Source of the DNA: Methyloglobulus sp.
GTDB lineage: Bacteria > Pseudomonadota > Gammaproteobacteria > Methylococcales > Methylomonadaceae
NCBI GenBank assembly: GCA_013141505.1
Contig: JABFQX010000031.1
Location: 56,548-120,547, forward strand
Length of the DNA stretch: 64,000 nt
Direction of reading: 5' to 3'
Each line of letters opens with the position of its first letter. Position 1 is the first letter of the stretch. The position numbers and the translations under genes are program-made. Positions 8,300 to 19,349 of the stretch are shown here, piece after piece. The notes beneath the pieces are model-generated. The model saw only the letters and a list, made by a program, of their open reading frames with translations, made no database searches and was not told where the DNA came from.

Positions 8300-10462
8300 A
8301 TGGATATTACCAATATCATCGATTCTTTAAATGATACCCAGCGAGCGGCGGTGACTGCCCCCAACAAAGCGTTGTTAGTGCTTGCGGGGGCAGGTAGCGG
8401 TAAAACTCGGGTATTGGTACACAGGATTGCCTGGCAGATACAAGTCGAAGGCGTGTCTGCACACGGTGTTTTGGCGGTGACCTTTACCAATAAAGCCGCA
8501 AGGGAAATGCGTAACCGGCTTGAAGAATTGCTGGGTCTGTCAACACACACGATGTGGATCGGCACTTTTCACGGCCTAGCCCATCGTTTGTTAAGGCGAC
8601 ACGCCAAGCAGGCAAAACTGCCAGATACATTTCAGGTGATGGATTCTGCCGACCAGCTTCGGGTTATCAAACGCTTGGTGGCGGGCATGAACCTGGATGA
8701 AACCAAATGGCCGCCCAAGCAAATTCAATGGTACATCAATGCCCAAAAAGACGAAGGCAAACGGGCGCGGCATCAGCTTGATTCTGGCGATGTTTTCCAA
8801 CGGCAAATGCTCGAGGTTTACCGCGCCTATGAAGAACTCTGCGACCGTTCCGGGCTAGTCGATTTTGCCGAATTGCTGTTACGGGCGCATGAGCTTTTGC
8901 GTGACAATGCCGATTTGCTGGAGTTCTACCAACAACGGTTTTTGCAGGTGCATGTCGATGAATTCCAGGATACTAATACTATCCAGTATGCTTGGTTGCG
9001 GCTATTGACGGACGGCAAAGATAATCTGTTTGTCGTGGGCGATGATGACCAGTCAATCTATGGCTGGCGTGGCGCACGGATTGAAAATATTTTTAGTTTT
9101 CAACGGCATTACCCCAATCATCAAGTGATAAAGCTCGAACAAAACTACCGCTCGACAGGCAATATCCTTAAGGCTGCCAACAAGGTCATTAGCATGAATG
9201 AAGCCCGAATGGGCAAAGAGTTATGGACCGATGCGGGTGAGGGCGATCTTATTTCCTTGTATGCCGCATTTAATGAATTGGATGAAGCCTATTTTGTAGT
9301 TGATCGGATCAAGGTCTGGGTGAATGAAGGCGGCTTGCGTAGCGAAGCCGCGATTTTGTACCGATCCAATGCCCAATCTCGATTATTCGAAGAAAAACTC
9401 ATGGCTACAGGTACGCCTTATCGTGTGTATGGCGGACTACGATTTTTTGAACGTGCTGAAATCAAAAACGCTCTGGCTTATCTAAGATTGATGTCCAATC
9501 GCCATGATGATGCCTCTTTCGAACGGGTGATTAACACCCCAACGCGAGGTCTAGGCGCTAAAGCCATAGACGACATAAGGTTAATCGCCAAAGACCAGGG
9601 TATGTCTTTATGGTCGGCAGCTATTGCTCTGCTTAAGCAAAAGCCGCTTACACCCCGCGCAAAAAATGCGCTGGTTGGCTTTTTGGAGCTGATTGACCGG
9701 TTAAGCACCCAAGCAGAAGGCTTGGAATTGTACGAAAAAGTACAAATGGTCAATGAACACAGCGGCCTTATCGAATTGTACAAAAATGAAAAAGGTGATC
9801 GCGGTGAAGAAAAGCTGGAAAATCTGGACGAATTGATTAATGCGGCGCGCCTTTTTGATGGTCAGCAGGACAATGAAGAAAATTTGGGTGAACTGGATTT
9901 GTTCCTAACCCATGCCGCATTGGAAGCCGGGGATATGCAGGGCGAAGAATTCGAGGACTGCGTGCAGTTGATGACCCTGCATTCCGCGAAAGGCCTAGAA
10001 TTTAAGCTGGTGTTTCTGGTCGGTATGGAAGAAGGTTTATTTCCATCCCAGCAATCATCCGATGACATTGCTCGATTGGAGGAGGAACGAAGGCTTTGCT
10101 ACGTGGGTATGACCCGCGCCATGCGGCAATTGTATCTAACTTACGCTGAATCCCGGCGCATATACGGCAAGGAAAGTTATCCTAGGCCGTCCCGATTTTT
10201 GCGGGAGATTCCTGCGGAATGCGTACAGGAAGTCAGGATGCGAGCGACTGTTGCCCGTCCGCAAGCGGCGGTAAAATCTGCTGATTTGTTGGCGCAGGGC
10301 AGGCGGTTTAAACTCGGGCAACGCGTCGGCCATACCAAGTTTGGTGAAGGTGTGGTGTTACAGCTTGAAGGGGATGGCGCACAAGAGCGGGCGCAAATTA
10401 ATTTTAAACAAGCTGGAGTTAAGTGGCTCATGCTCAGTTATGCCCAATTGGAAGCGTTATAG
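8300..10462 (+). CDS. uvrD: DNA helicase II (UvrD)
   Basis: A 720-residue superfamily 1 helicase. Motifs in order: Q motif and Walker A 'LAGAGSGKT' near residue 30, motif II 'VDEFQDTN', motif III 'GDDDQSIYGWRGA', motif IV-V region 'TLHSAKGLEFKLVF' and motif VI 'YVGMTRA'. The C-terminal tail with 'GQRVGHTKFGEGVVL' is the UvrD/PcrA RNA-polymerase-interacting Tudor-like region, which favours UvrD over Rep. It unwinds DNA 3'-5' in nucleotide excision repair and mismatch repair. Confidence 0.96.
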   Translation: MDITNIIDSLNDTQRAAVTAPNKALLVLAGAGSGKTRVLVHRIAWQIQVEGVSAHGVLAVTFTNKAAREMRNRLEELLGLSTHTMWIGTFHGLAHRLLRRHAKQAKLPDTFQVMDSADQLRVIKRLVAGMNLDETKWPPKQIQWYINAQKDEGKRARHQLDSGDVFQRQMLEVYRAYEELCDRSGLVDFAELLLRAHELLRDNADLLEFYQQRFLQVHVDEFQDTNTIQYAWLRLLTDGKDNLFVVGDDDQSIYGWRGARIENIFSFQRHYPNHQVIKLEQNYRSTGNILKAANKVISMNEARMGKELWTDAGEGDLISLYAAFNELDEAYFVVDRIKVWVNEGGLRSEAAILYRSNAQSRLFEEKLMATGTPYRVYGGLRFFERAEIKNALAYLRLMSNRHDDASFERVINTPTRGLGAKAIDDIRLIAKDQGMSLWSAAIALLKQKPLTPRAKNALVGFLELIDRLSTQAEGLELYEKVQMVNEHSGLIELYKNEKGDRGEEKLENLDELINAARLFDGQQDNEENLGELDLFLTHAALEAGDMQGEEFEDCVQLMTLHSAKGLEFKLVFLVGMEEGLFPSQQSSDDIARLEEERRLCYVGMTRAMRQLYLTYAESRRIYGKESYPRPSRFLREIPAECVQEVRMRATVARPQAAVKSADLLAQGRRFKLGQRVGHTKFGEGVVLQLEGDGAQERAQINFKQAGVKWLMLSYAQLEAL

Positions 10463-11880
10463 AAAAATGGGAGGCCTGCCAAAATGAATAGCATAGCGGG
10501 CCGTTCTGAAAGCCAGTAAACCACGTATTAGGTTTGAACCAAACGTAGTTGAAGGGCACTGCAGCTATTTTTAACATTTAAAGGCCGTATCTATAAGATG
10601 ATCGATTGAAGGCAGGTTTAATAATCCTCAATTCTGCAAGCGGCCATTGTTTGATAGTGTTTTGAATGTTTTTTTGTCCGCAAATACCACTCAGTTGGAT
10701 TGTGCAAAGCCAACCGGGTACTTCTGCTACGGCAATCAAGGTGGAAATTTGTTGCCTCAATCCCGTAGCCCCGGTTGTTGTTTCAACTTGGCAACACAAG
10801 CCGGTGGTCGCCATCCAGCCATATCGCACAACACCGCGCACATGCTAAGCGATACCCTGCTGGCAGGGATATTATTTAATGGTTTAACAATCGGGTTACT
10901 CTATTTTTTCTACAAATATCGATCTGTTTTCACAGATGGGAACCTATCTATTGTCCAGAATCCCTCTTTAGGATGCAGGGCAACTGCGGCAAAAAATAAC
11001 GGCAAAAATAGTTCTGAGACTTGAGCGGTAGTCTTCATTGATTGTTCCTAATAAATAATGGTTTTTTAAAAACTTGACTCTGGTCAGTTTTTTGATACTG
11101 GTTAAAACCTGTATTTTTTTAAAGAACTTGGCTTCATACCTGTGAGCCGCGTGTATTTTGGAGCGACAAACCTGGGTTTGTAACTCCGCCCTATATCAAG
11201 TCACAGGTTTAACCCAATACCGGTTTTTTAACTGACTGGTAACAGGACAGCCTATTTTTGTCTTCTATGAATAAAACTTAAATACAAACAGTATCCGTGC
11301 CAAATTTATCGACAGTTTTTGCCTGTTTTGCCGTTGGTTATAAACTGTTTATTTCCCGGCTTTATGGCATTAGGCTATTGATAATTATGAATAGTTATCA
11401 ATTTTTTGGCATTACGCCTATTGCTTATGGTTTTTTTAAACAAACCTGATTTTATCGGGCAAAACGCGGTAACTTTCAAAAAGAGGGTGCTAAGCCCAAG
11501 TAGGTGGGTGATATGACCCACTTTTTGGGTCTTGTTTCAGTGGCTACTTTCTGTCGTTATGGCAACTAAATAAAAATGGACAGGACATAAGGACAAGGCT
11601 ATAGCTAATATCCCTGTTGGTGGGTAAGATAATGGAGCGATATTCATGCCGGGTGCACAGGTCGATTTGGCATGAATCTTTGTTTTGTGCCGCACAAATT
11701 GTGGTACGGCATTGTTAAAAATGCCGCAGTTTATTAAACCACGGCCTTAAAGATACTCATTTTGTATTGTTGCCCGGCCTTATCAGATTGAAAATGTTGA
11801 TCTAAAATTTTAAAGCGTATAGCGAAGTAACAATGCCGCGTTTAAGTAGGTGTTTCCCCCGCGCTTTCATGAATATCTGT
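10463..11880. other. 1.4 kb gene-poor region
   Basis: I see no convincing gene. The ORFs at 10647 (+) and 10578-10841 (-) overlap each other, lack a recognisable family and have poor start sites. A half copy of repeat family A ends at about 10596 ('AAAGGCCGTATCTATAA'). Bases 11050-11480 are AT-rich with many short homopolymer runs. A palindrome 'GTGGGTGATATGACCCAC' at 11504 matches repeats at 26202. Two small inverted repeats ('TCATGCC..GGCATGA' from about 11644 and 'GTGCCGCAC..GTACGGCAT' from about 11687) could be RNA hairpins. The stretch may be decayed mobile DNA or hold a small RNA. Confidence 0.5.
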
Positions 11881-12798
<918 letters not shown>

Positions 12799-12816
12799 TT
12801 AGGCCGGTTTAAGCGT

Positions 12817-13440
12817 TTATACGCGTTTTAAAAGATTCTGTAGTTCTGCCTGAATTTTGTTGCGAAAAAAAATAAATTTCCAGCGTGCGCCGCCACATTG
12901 CCGCCACAAAATAGCCGAACGTATACCCGCCAACAATAATGCCCTGATTTTGTTGGTGATGTCTGGACGGCCTAAATAATTTGGCTCGCCATTGACCATT
13001 ATTCTGGGCTGAAAAGTGCTGATTGTTTTTTGATAAGTATCGCCCAAGCTAGCGAGTACATTTTCATGTAAAGGGCCAAACTGCTCGGTTTGCGCTTGGG
13101 CCTTAATGATGCCCGCCTGTAGGGTATTGAGCATCGTTTGGTTATCCGACAATTTCTTTTGCAGGAACATAATTCCTGCCGCATAGCGACCTTGCTCACG
13201 ATCCGGCGCTTTCTCACCATTTATTTGCCCATTAAGCTGCTCAAAACCTAATTTAAGCCCTTCTAACCCGCCATAAATATCGGATACGCTATCGGAATCG
13301 ATTTTTAGTACGCTACCAATGCTTGCTTCCAAGGCTTGTTGGTCGCAATTGCCCGTAGTCGCCAGTTGTTGTACTAAAACGGCCACCTGGGCAATGCCAG
13401 CCAAGGCGATGGTTTGGTTCGTTATGCTATTGAGTTCCAT
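12817..13440 (-). CDS. hflD: High frequency lysogenization protein HflD homolog
   Basis: The 207 residues match HflD (YcfC), a peripheral membrane protein: N-terminal 'TNQTIALAGIAQVAVLVQQL', mid 'EQGRYAAGIMFLQKKL' and C-terminal 'RALLLAGIRSAILWRQCGG'. In E. coli the gene lies with mnmA and purB; here it pairs with hemF instead, and mnmA is not visible. Its normal function beyond binding phage lambda CII is not established. Confidence 0.92.
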   Translation of the reverse strand: MELNSITNQTIALAGIAQVAVLVQQLATTGNCDQQALEASIGSVLKIDSDSVSDIYGGLEGLKLGFEQLNGQINGEKAPDREQGRYAAGIMFLQKKLSDNQTMLNTLQAGIIKAQAQTEQFGPLHENVLASLGDTYQKTISTFQPRIMVNGEPNYLGRPDITNKIRALLLAGIRSAILWRQCGGARWKFIFFRNKIQAELQNLLKRV

Positions 13441-13596
13441 GTATGTATAAGATTAATTGTTAGGGGGCAATCGTAACAATAACGCAGGTTGTTATTCAAT
13501 AACTACTTGTGAATGATTTGATATAGGTCATTAAGTACCCGTTGCGAAGTGGTTGTGATATAAATACACCAACTAAAATCTATGGAGGTGAACATC

Positions 13597-13809
13597 GTGG
13601 AATCGGCAACATTAACTGTAAATGGTATGAAATGTGGTGGCTGTGAAAATATTGTCATTGCCAAACTGGAAAGTCTGGATGGGGTTAAATCGGTTTCTGC
13701 ATCAAGTGCGGACAAAGCGGTTAAGGTTGAATTTGATGCGGGGAAAACCAATCTACAAGGCATAGCTCAAGCGATTAAAGAGGCTGGCTATAGTGTGATT
13801 GAAGATTAA
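13597..13809 (+). CDS. copZ: Heavy-metal-associated domain protein, CopZ-like copper chaperone
   Basis: A single HMA domain of about 70 residues with the metal-binding motif 'VNGMKCGGCENIV' (MxCxxC). I prefer the GTG at 13597 because a strong Shine-Dalgarno, GGAGGTG, lies six bases before it; that same GGAGGTG falls inside the ORF track's longer start at 13582. CopZ-type proteins carry Cu(I) in the cytoplasm to the P-type ATPase, and the gene stands 30 bases upstream of copA on the same strand. Binding of copper is inferred from family and context. Confidence 0.88.
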   Translation: MESATLTVNGMKCGGCENIVIAKLESLDGVKSVSASSADKAVKVEFDAGKTNLQGIAQAIKEAGYSVIED

Positions 13810-13839
13810 TGATCGATTTTCTGACATGAGGTAACAAAG

Positions 13840-16086
13840 ATGAGCGCCGAACTAACCGCCGATGGAGTATTGGACGATATACGGCTATCCGTTATGGGTA
13901 TGACGTGTGCTGGATGCGTGAGCAGTGTTGAAGGCGCATTGGCGGCGGTGCCTGGAGTGATTTCGGTCGCGGTAAACTTTGCCGATCATTCCGCTTCGGT
14001 CAAAGGCCATGTTGACCCCGAACTGTTGAAGCAAGCCGTTGTTAAGGCAGGCTACGAGGCAGCCATCATGGAAGGGTTGGAAAACCCCGAAGAGCAAGAA
14101 GCACTGGAACATGAGCATTACCTCTCTTTGATGAAAAAAGCCTCGGTAGCGGGTGCTTTTGGCGCTTTTCTCATGGTGGCGGAACATCTCGCCTGGCTAC
14201 CAGAATTAGGCTCGGGAGCAGGGCAGGGTATCTGGCCGGAAATTGCCCTGATATCGTTAGGCATCATGATCTATTCGGGTCTGCATTTTTACCTGGGTGC
14301 ATTCAAGGCGCTCAGATTAGGTCAAGCCAACATGGACACGTTGGTTGCTTTGGGTACCGGTGCGGCTTGGTTGTTTTCTTGTATTGTAATTGATTTTTCG
14401 GGTGTGTTGCCGTCATTGGCTAAACATGCTTATTTTGAAGCGGCTGTTGTTATTCTTGCGTTCATTAACTTGGGGACGGGGCTTGAGATGATGGCTAGGG
14501 GCAAAACCTCCAGTGCCATCAGAAAGCTGATTGGCTTGCAGCCGCGAACTGCCCGGGTCGTCCGCAACGGCAAAGAAGAAGATATTCCTATAGATCAGGT
14601 AGGGTTAGGCGAAACGCTGAGAGTCAGGCCAGGTGAAAAAATCGCTGTTGACGGCATTTTATTTGAAGGCCATTCGACAGTGGATGAATCCATGTTGACG
14701 GGCGAATCCATGCCGGTGGAGAAATCGGTTAACAGTGAAGTGGTGGCAGGATCGATCAATCAAACCGGGACTTTCCTTTTTAAGGCGACCCGAATTGGCC
14801 GCGATACTGCATTGGCGCAGATTATCAACAGTGTTCGGCAAGCGCAAAATAGCAAGCCTGATATTGCCCGTTTAGCCGATAAAATTTCCGGTGTATTTGT
14901 GCCGGTCGTCGTTTTGATTTCGGTTTTGACCTTCGCGCTTTGGTATTACTTTGGCCCGGAGCCTTCTCTAGGCTATGCCTTCGTTACCTCAATGACGGTG
15001 TTGGTCATTGCCTGTCCCTGTGCATTAGGGCTGGCAACGCCTATTTCTGTGATGATTGCGGTCGGCAGGGCAGCACAATCCGGTATTTTGATTCGGCAGG
15101 GAGAAGCCTTGCAAAAGGCGGGCAAATTGACCTGTGTTATTCTCGACAAAACCGGCACAGTGACTGTGGGCAAACCCATCGTATCCACCATAAAACCGGT
15201 GAATGGTTTTACCGAGAACGACATATTGACGTGGGCGGCCAGTATTGAATCCGGTTCAGAACATCCTCTGGCTGCCAGCATATTGGCTGCGGCAAAACAA
15301 AAAGCGTTAAAGTTAGGCAAAGTAGAAAAATTCGCCGCCATTGCCGGGTATGGAGTATCGGCGACTATCGACAAACAATCAGTTTTATTGGGCAATCGTG
15401 CCTTGATGGAAAGCAAAGGGATTGCTGCTAATGAACAGGAAGGGCAATTGGCAGAATTGTCGGCATTGGGGCAAACGCCGATGCTGCTTGCGGTTGATAA
15501 TGTCATTGCCGGTATTATTGCCGTGTCCGATCCTATCAAAAAAGATTCGGCTAGTGCGGTACAGCAACTGAAAAAACTCGGTGTCAGGGTGATTATGGTC
15601 ACTGGTGATAACACGATCACCGCAGAAGCTATCGCAAAACAGGCGGGAATTGGCGAAGTAAAAGCCCAGGTATTGCCGCAAGATAAGGCGGATATTGTCA
15701 AAAACCTGCAACGACAGGGCGAGATTGTTGGCATGGTAGGCGATGGTATAAACGATGCCCCAGCTCTAGCTCAGGCCGATGTGGGCATGGCAATCGGCAC
15801 TGGAACCGATGTCGCCATTGAGAGCGCGGATGTTGTTATTTTGCAAGGATCATTGTTAAAAGTACCCGAAGCAATCGCGTTATCGAAAGCGACTGTAACA
15901 AACATCAAACAAAATCTGTTTGGGGCGTTTTTCTACAACACTATCAGCATTCCTGTTGCTGCCGGGATTTTGTATCCTTTCTTTGGTATTTTGCTCAATC
16001 CCATGATCGCCGGTGCCGCTATGGCAATGTCATCATTGACGGTAGTTGCCAACGCCAACCGTTTGCGTTGGTTAAAGTTGGACTGA
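13840..16086 (+). CDS. copA: Copper-translocating P-type ATPase
   Basis: The 748 residues include one N-terminal HMA domain ('[15 protein letters not shown]'), the membrane metal site '[13 protein letters not shown]', the phosphorylation motif '[12 protein letters not shown]', 'TGES' in the actuator domain and the hinge '[17 protein letters not shown]'. The CPC motif and the HMA CxxC mark a P1B-1 Cu(I) pump in the inner membrane, either exporting excess copper or supplying cuproenzymes. It forms an operon with the CopZ-like gene. No CueR-type regulator is nearby. Confidence 0.95.
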   Translation: MSAELTADGVLDDIRLSVMGMTCAGCVSSVEGALAAVPGVISVAVNFADHSASVKGHVDPELLKQAVVKAGYEAAIMEGLENPEEQEALEHEHYLSLMKKASVAGAFGAFLMVAEHLAWLPELGSGAGQGIWPEIALISLGIMIYSGLHFYLGAFKALRLGQANMDTLVALGTGAAWLFSCIVIDFSGVLPSLAKHAYFEAAVVILAFINLGTGLEMMARGKTSSAIRKLIGLQPRTARVVRNGKEEDIPIDQVGLGETLRVRPGEKIAVDGILFEGHSTVDESMLTGESMPVEKSVNSEVVAGSINQTGTFLFKATRIGRDTALAQIINSVRQAQNSKPDIARLADKISGVFVPVVVLISVLTFALWYYFGPEPSLGYAFVTSMTVLVIACPCALGLATPISVMIAVGRAAQSGILIRQGEALQKAGKLTCVILDKTGTVTVGKPIVSTIKPVNGFTENDILTWAASIESGSEHPLAASILAAAKQKALKLGKVEKFAAIAGYGVSATIDKQSVLLGNRALMESKGIAANEQEGQLAELSALGQTPMLLAVDNVIAGIIAVSDPIKKDSASAVQQLKKLGVRVIMVTGDNTITAEAIAKQAGIGEVKAQVLPQDKADIVKNLQRQGEIVGMVGDGINDAPALAQADVGMAIGTGTDVAIESADVVILQGSLLKVPEAIALSKATVTNIKQNLFGAFFYNTISIPVAAGILYPFFGILLNPMIAGAAMAMSSLTVVANANRLRWLKLD

Positions 16087-16088
16087 AA

Positions 16089-16883
16089 TTATCGTTTAAG
16101 GATCAGTTCCAGCACCAATTTGCTGCCAAAATAAGCCAACAGCAAAAATAGGAACCCGAATAATGTCCATTTAATTGCTGTACGTCCACGCCATCCATAA
16201 CGCCAGCGGCCAAGCAACAAGCCGGAAAATATTAGCCAGGCTGCCATGGAAAGGATGGTTTTATGGGCAAGGTGCTGGGCAAAAATATCTTCCAGGAAAA
16301 AAAAGCCGCTCAGCAGGCTAATGCTCAGAAAAAGCAATCCCGCACCTATCATCTGAAACAGCAAGGCTTCCATAGTTTGCAGCGGCGGCATGGATTGAAT
16401 GTAGCGTTTAGGCGGGTGGCTTTTAAGTTGCTGGTTTTGGATGGCTAACAATATGGCTTGCAAAGCAGCAATATTTAACAGGCTGAAAGCAATAATCGAC
16501 GACAAAATGTGGGTGTTCATTTCCCAGCTATGGGTGTTGAGTGGGTGCTGTTTCTCTGGAAAAATCAAGTCCAGTCCTAGCATCAATGCCGCAACAGGAA
16601 AAAGAAACATCCCCAGGCTTACGACCGGCTTACCGAAGGCCGCCAACAACAAAAGCAAAGCAACAATCATTGAAATCAGCGAGGCAGTACTGAAAAAACT
16701 GAAATTGAAACCGCCATTTTGCTGGATCACAAGTGCTGTATAAAAGCTATGCAGGGCAATTGCCGCCCATGCGCAAAGCAGGGCTGCGCGTTTTGAGCCG
16801 TCTTTAGCGAGCGGCCTGAAAATCAGTACGGCACTGGCTAAGTAAGCGCAGATTGCAAGTATGGCAAGAAGGGTAGGGTTCAT
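16089..16883 (-). CDS. ypjD: YpjD/CcsA-like cytochrome c assembly membrane protein
   Basis: A 264-residue protein with about eight hydrophobic helices. It carries the 'LLLLAAFGKPVVSLGMFLFP' type core, 'NTHSWEMNTHILSSIIAF' with the conserved His expected for CcsA/HemX/YpjD proteins, and 'LAHKTILSMAAWLIFSGLL' near the C-terminus. In many gammaproteobacteria ypjD stands divergently next to ffh, exactly as here. It probably handles heme or helps cytochrome c assembly; exact role unknown. Confidence 0.88.
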   Translation of the reverse strand: MNPTLLAILAICAYLASAVLIFRPLAKDGSKRAALLCAWAAIALHSFYTALVIQQNGGFNFSFFSTASLISMIVALLLLLAAFGKPVVSLGMFLFPVAALMLGLDLIFPEKQHPLNTHSWEMNTHILSSIIAFSLLNIAALQAILLAIQNQQLKSHPPKRYIQSMPPLQTMEALLFQMIGAGLLFLSISLLSGFFFLEDIFAQHLAHKTILSMAAWLIFSGLLLGRWRYGWRGRTAIKWTLFGFLFLLLAYFGSKLVLELILKR

Positions 16884-17100
16884 TGATGTGCTGGAGTGTG
16901 ATGATTATTGTCGTTGCAATTAAAATTTTGGTTTATAGCGGTAATCTGCAAGCAATGTAAAGGTTGGTATTTTAAAAATCCTTACTCGCACAGATTGAAG
17001 CCTGATGTAATACTGTCGTTCGCTATGTTAATATACCCCATTTTATAGTCCTAACACACTGTGTCAGGAATGATTCTTCCCAAATAGTAAAGAGCAGGAC

Positions 17101-18456
17101 ATGTTTGATAATTTAACCGACCGTTTAAGCAGCACACTTAAAAAGCTCAAAGGCCAAGGCCGCCTGACTGAAGATAACATCAAGGACACCTTGCGCGAAG
17201 TGCGGATGGCGCTGCTGGAGGCCGATGTCGCCTTGCCCGTTGTCACGGATTTTATCGAAGGTGTCAAAGCCGGTGCGTTAGGCCAGGATGTGCAGAAGAG
17301 CCTGTCACCGGGGCAAGCAATGGTAAAGCTGGTTCAAGCCGAACTGGTAAAAGTCATGGGCAATGCTAATGAAAAACTTAACCTGAATGCAGTCCCGCCT
17401 GCTGTTATCCTGATGGCGGGGTTACAAGGTGCCGGTAAAACCACAACCGTTGCCAAATTAGGTCGCTGGCTTAAAGAAACCCAAAAGAAAAAAGTCGGAG
17501 TAGTCAGTGTTGACGTGTATCGTCCTGCGGCTATCAAGCAGTTAGAGACGCTTGCCGAAAGTCTTTCGCTTGATTTTTATGACAGTGATACCTCACAAAA
17601 ACCGGTTGAAATTGCCCTGCAAGCAATAGATGCCGCCAAGCGTAAATTCCTTGATGTCATCATCGTCGATACCGCAGGTCGTCTACATGTCGATGATGAC
17701 ATGATGGCTGAAATCAAGGCATTACATGCGGCGATTAAACCGATAGAAACCTTGTTTGTGGTTGATAGCATGACAGGCCAAGACGCGGCAATCACTGCAA
17801 AAGCTTTTAACGATGCCTTGCCGTTGACGGGCGTGATTCTTACCAAAGCCGACGGTGATGCACGCGGTGGTGCGGCTTTATCCATACGGCACGTTACCGG
17901 TAAACCGATTAAATTCATTGGCGTTGGCGAAAAGACCGATGCCTTGGAGCCATTCCATCCTGACCGGCTCGCGTCCCGCATATTGGGCATGGGCGATATG
18001 CTCAGCTTGATTGAGGAGATGGAGCAAAAAGTCGATAAGGAAAAGGCGGAAAAATTTGCCAAAAAACTTCAGAAAGGTAAAGGTTTTGATTTCGATGACT
18101 TTCACGATCAATTGATGCAAATGGAAAGTATGGGCGGAGTCGGTTCCATGCTGGATAAGTTGCCCGGTATCAATAGCGTACCTAAAGAAATGAAAGATAA
18201 AGTCAACGATAAAATGCTGGCTCGACAAATTGCCATCATCCGGTCGATGACCAAACAGGAAAGGCGTTATCCCGATTTAATAAAAGGCAGCCGCAAACAG
18301 CGTATTGCCGATGGTTGTGGTCAGGAGCTGCACGATGTTAATCGCATGTTAAAGCAGTTTGTGATGATGCAGAAAATGATGAAAAAATTCAAAACGGGCA
18401 ATATGGCTAATATGATCCGGGGCATAAAAAATAATGTCAGTGGCATGAGACGCTAG
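17101..18456 (+). CDS. ffh: Signal recognition particle protein Ffh (SRP54)
   Basis: The 451 residues have the N-domain four-helix bundle, the GTPase G-domain with 'GLQGAGKTTTVAKLG' (G1), 'DVYRPAAIKQLE', 'VDTAGRLHVDDDMM' (G3) and 'TKADGDARGGAAL' (G4), and the Met-rich M-domain ('QFVMMQKMMKKFKTGNMANM') that binds 4.5S RNA and signal sequences. It targets inner-membrane proteins cotranslationally. It heads the ffh-rpsP-rimM-trmD-rplS cluster. Confidence 0.98.
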   Translation: MFDNLTDRLSSTLKKLKGQGRLTEDNIKDTLREVRMALLEADVALPVVTDFIEGVKAGALGQDVQKSLSPGQAMVKLVQAELVKVMGNANEKLNLNAVPPAVILMAGLQGAGKTTTVAKLGRWLKETQKKKVGVVSVDVYRPAAIKQLETLAESLSLDFYDSDTSQKPVEIALQAIDAAKRKFLDVIIVDTAGRLHVDDDMMAEIKALHAAIKPIETLFVVDSMTGQDAAITAKAFNDALPLTGVILTKADGDARGGAALSIRHVTGKPIKFIGVGEKTDALEPFHPDRLASRILGMGDMLSLIEEMEQKVDKEKAEKFAKKLQKGKGFDFDDFHDQLMQMESMGGVGSMLDKLPGINSVPKEMKDKVNDKMLARQIAIIRSMTKQERRYPDLIKGSRKQRIADGCGQELHDVNRMLKQFVMMQKMMKKFKTGNMANMIRGIKNNVSGMRR

Positions 18457-18577
18457 TATTTTTTAACTAAATAACCTGAATTTTTTGCGTTTAGTTAATT
18501 TATTCTTCACTTATTAATGATTTCGCGTAAAATAGGCCGATTAAATTTGGCTAAATGTTTTTGAGGAACTATAAACG

Positions 18578-18829
18578 ATGGTATCTATTCGTCTTTCCAG
18601 AGGAGGCGCGAAAAATCGCCCTTTTTACCATGTTGTTGTGACAGACAGCAGAAGCGGTCGTGATGGTCGTTATATTGAGCGGATTGGTTTTTTCAATCCG
18701 GTGGCTCGTGGCAACGAAACTAAATTGTCATTGGATAGTGAGCGCGTGGTGTATTGGAAATCCAAGGGCGCACAGCCTTCAGACCGCGTGGCAAAATTGA
18801 TAAAAGATGCCCAAAAAGCAGTTGCGTAA
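18578..18829 (+). CDS. rpsP: 30S ribosomal protein bS16
   Basis: The 83-residue product is full-length S16: '[20 protein letters not shown]' then '[14 protein letters not shown]'. A clear Shine-Dalgarno (TGAGGAAC) precedes the ATG. It assembles into the 30S body. It is followed after five bases by the rimM start, in the conserved ribosome-maturation operon. Confidence 0.98.
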   Translation: MVSIRLSRGGAKNRPFYHVVVTDSRSGRDGRYIERIGFFNPVARGNETKLSLDSERVVYWKSKGAQPSDRVAKLIKDAQKAVA

Positions 18830-18834
18830 GTGGT

Positions 18835-19341
18835 TTGTCTACGAATGAAATTATAAATGTCGGAAAAATTACCGGCGTTTTTGGTTTAAAAGGTTGGTTA
18901 AAAATATTTTCTCATACTCAGCCTCGAGAGAATATTCTCGGCTATACCCAGTGGTTTGTAAAAAAGGGGATTAAAGAACAATCAGTCAAGGTTATTGGCG
19001 GTCAACTGCAAGGCAAATATGTAGTTGCTCAACTTGAAGGTGTTTCAAATAGGGATGAAGCCGAAAACTTCATGGGCTGGGATATTTATATCGCCCATGA
19101 ACAATTACCTCCCTTGGCAAAAGGGCAATATTACTGGACAGATTTAGTCGGTCTTGAAGTTGAGAATCTTGAGGGTTATCAGCTAGGTAAAGTTGAGAGT
19201 CTTTTTGAAACCGGTGCCAATGATATTTTGCTCGTGAAAGGAGATCGAGAGCGGGCAGTGCCGTTTTTGCAAGGTAATACGGTTAAATCTGTCGACCTTG
19301 GTGCAGGTAAGATAATTGTCGATTGGGATCCGGATTTTTAG
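18835..19341 (+). CDS. rimM: Ribosome maturation factor RimM
   Basis: The ORF track starts inside rpsP; the likely start is the TTG at 18835 giving about 168 residues, normal for RimM, with sequence 'NVGKITGVFGLKGWLKIFS' at once. The PRC-barrel domain follows ('YYWTDLVGLEVENLEGYQLG' and 'NDILLVKG', 'AVPFL'). No ATG is available before the conserved block, so a TTG start is forced unless GTA/AGT codons are used. RimM binds S19 and assists 30S head maturation. Confidence 0.93.
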   Translation: MSTNEIINVGKITGVFGLKGWLKIFSHTQPRENILGYTQWFVKKGIKEQSVKVIGGQLQGKYVVAQLEGVSNRDEAENFMGWDIYIAHEQLPPLAKGQYYWTDLVGLEVENLEGYQLGKVESLFETGANDILLVKGDRERAVPFLQGNTVKSVDLGAGKIIVDWDPDF

Positions 19342-19349
19342 TGATTGCC

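Noticed and set aside
10578-10841. Minus-strand ORF of 87 aa between uvrD and hemF
   Set aside because: No recognised family, it overlaps a plus-strand ORF of similar quality and extends into a repeat copy; not enough to call a gene.
10647-11024. Plus-strand ORF of 125 aa between uvrD and hemF
   Set aside because: Composition looks non-coding in the first half, there is no ribosome site, and only a short hydrophobic stretch near the end is gene-like.
14973-15734. Minus-strand 253-aa ORF inside copA
   Set aside because: Antisense shadow of a well-supported ATPase gene; Ser/Pro/Thr-rich composition typical of such shadows.
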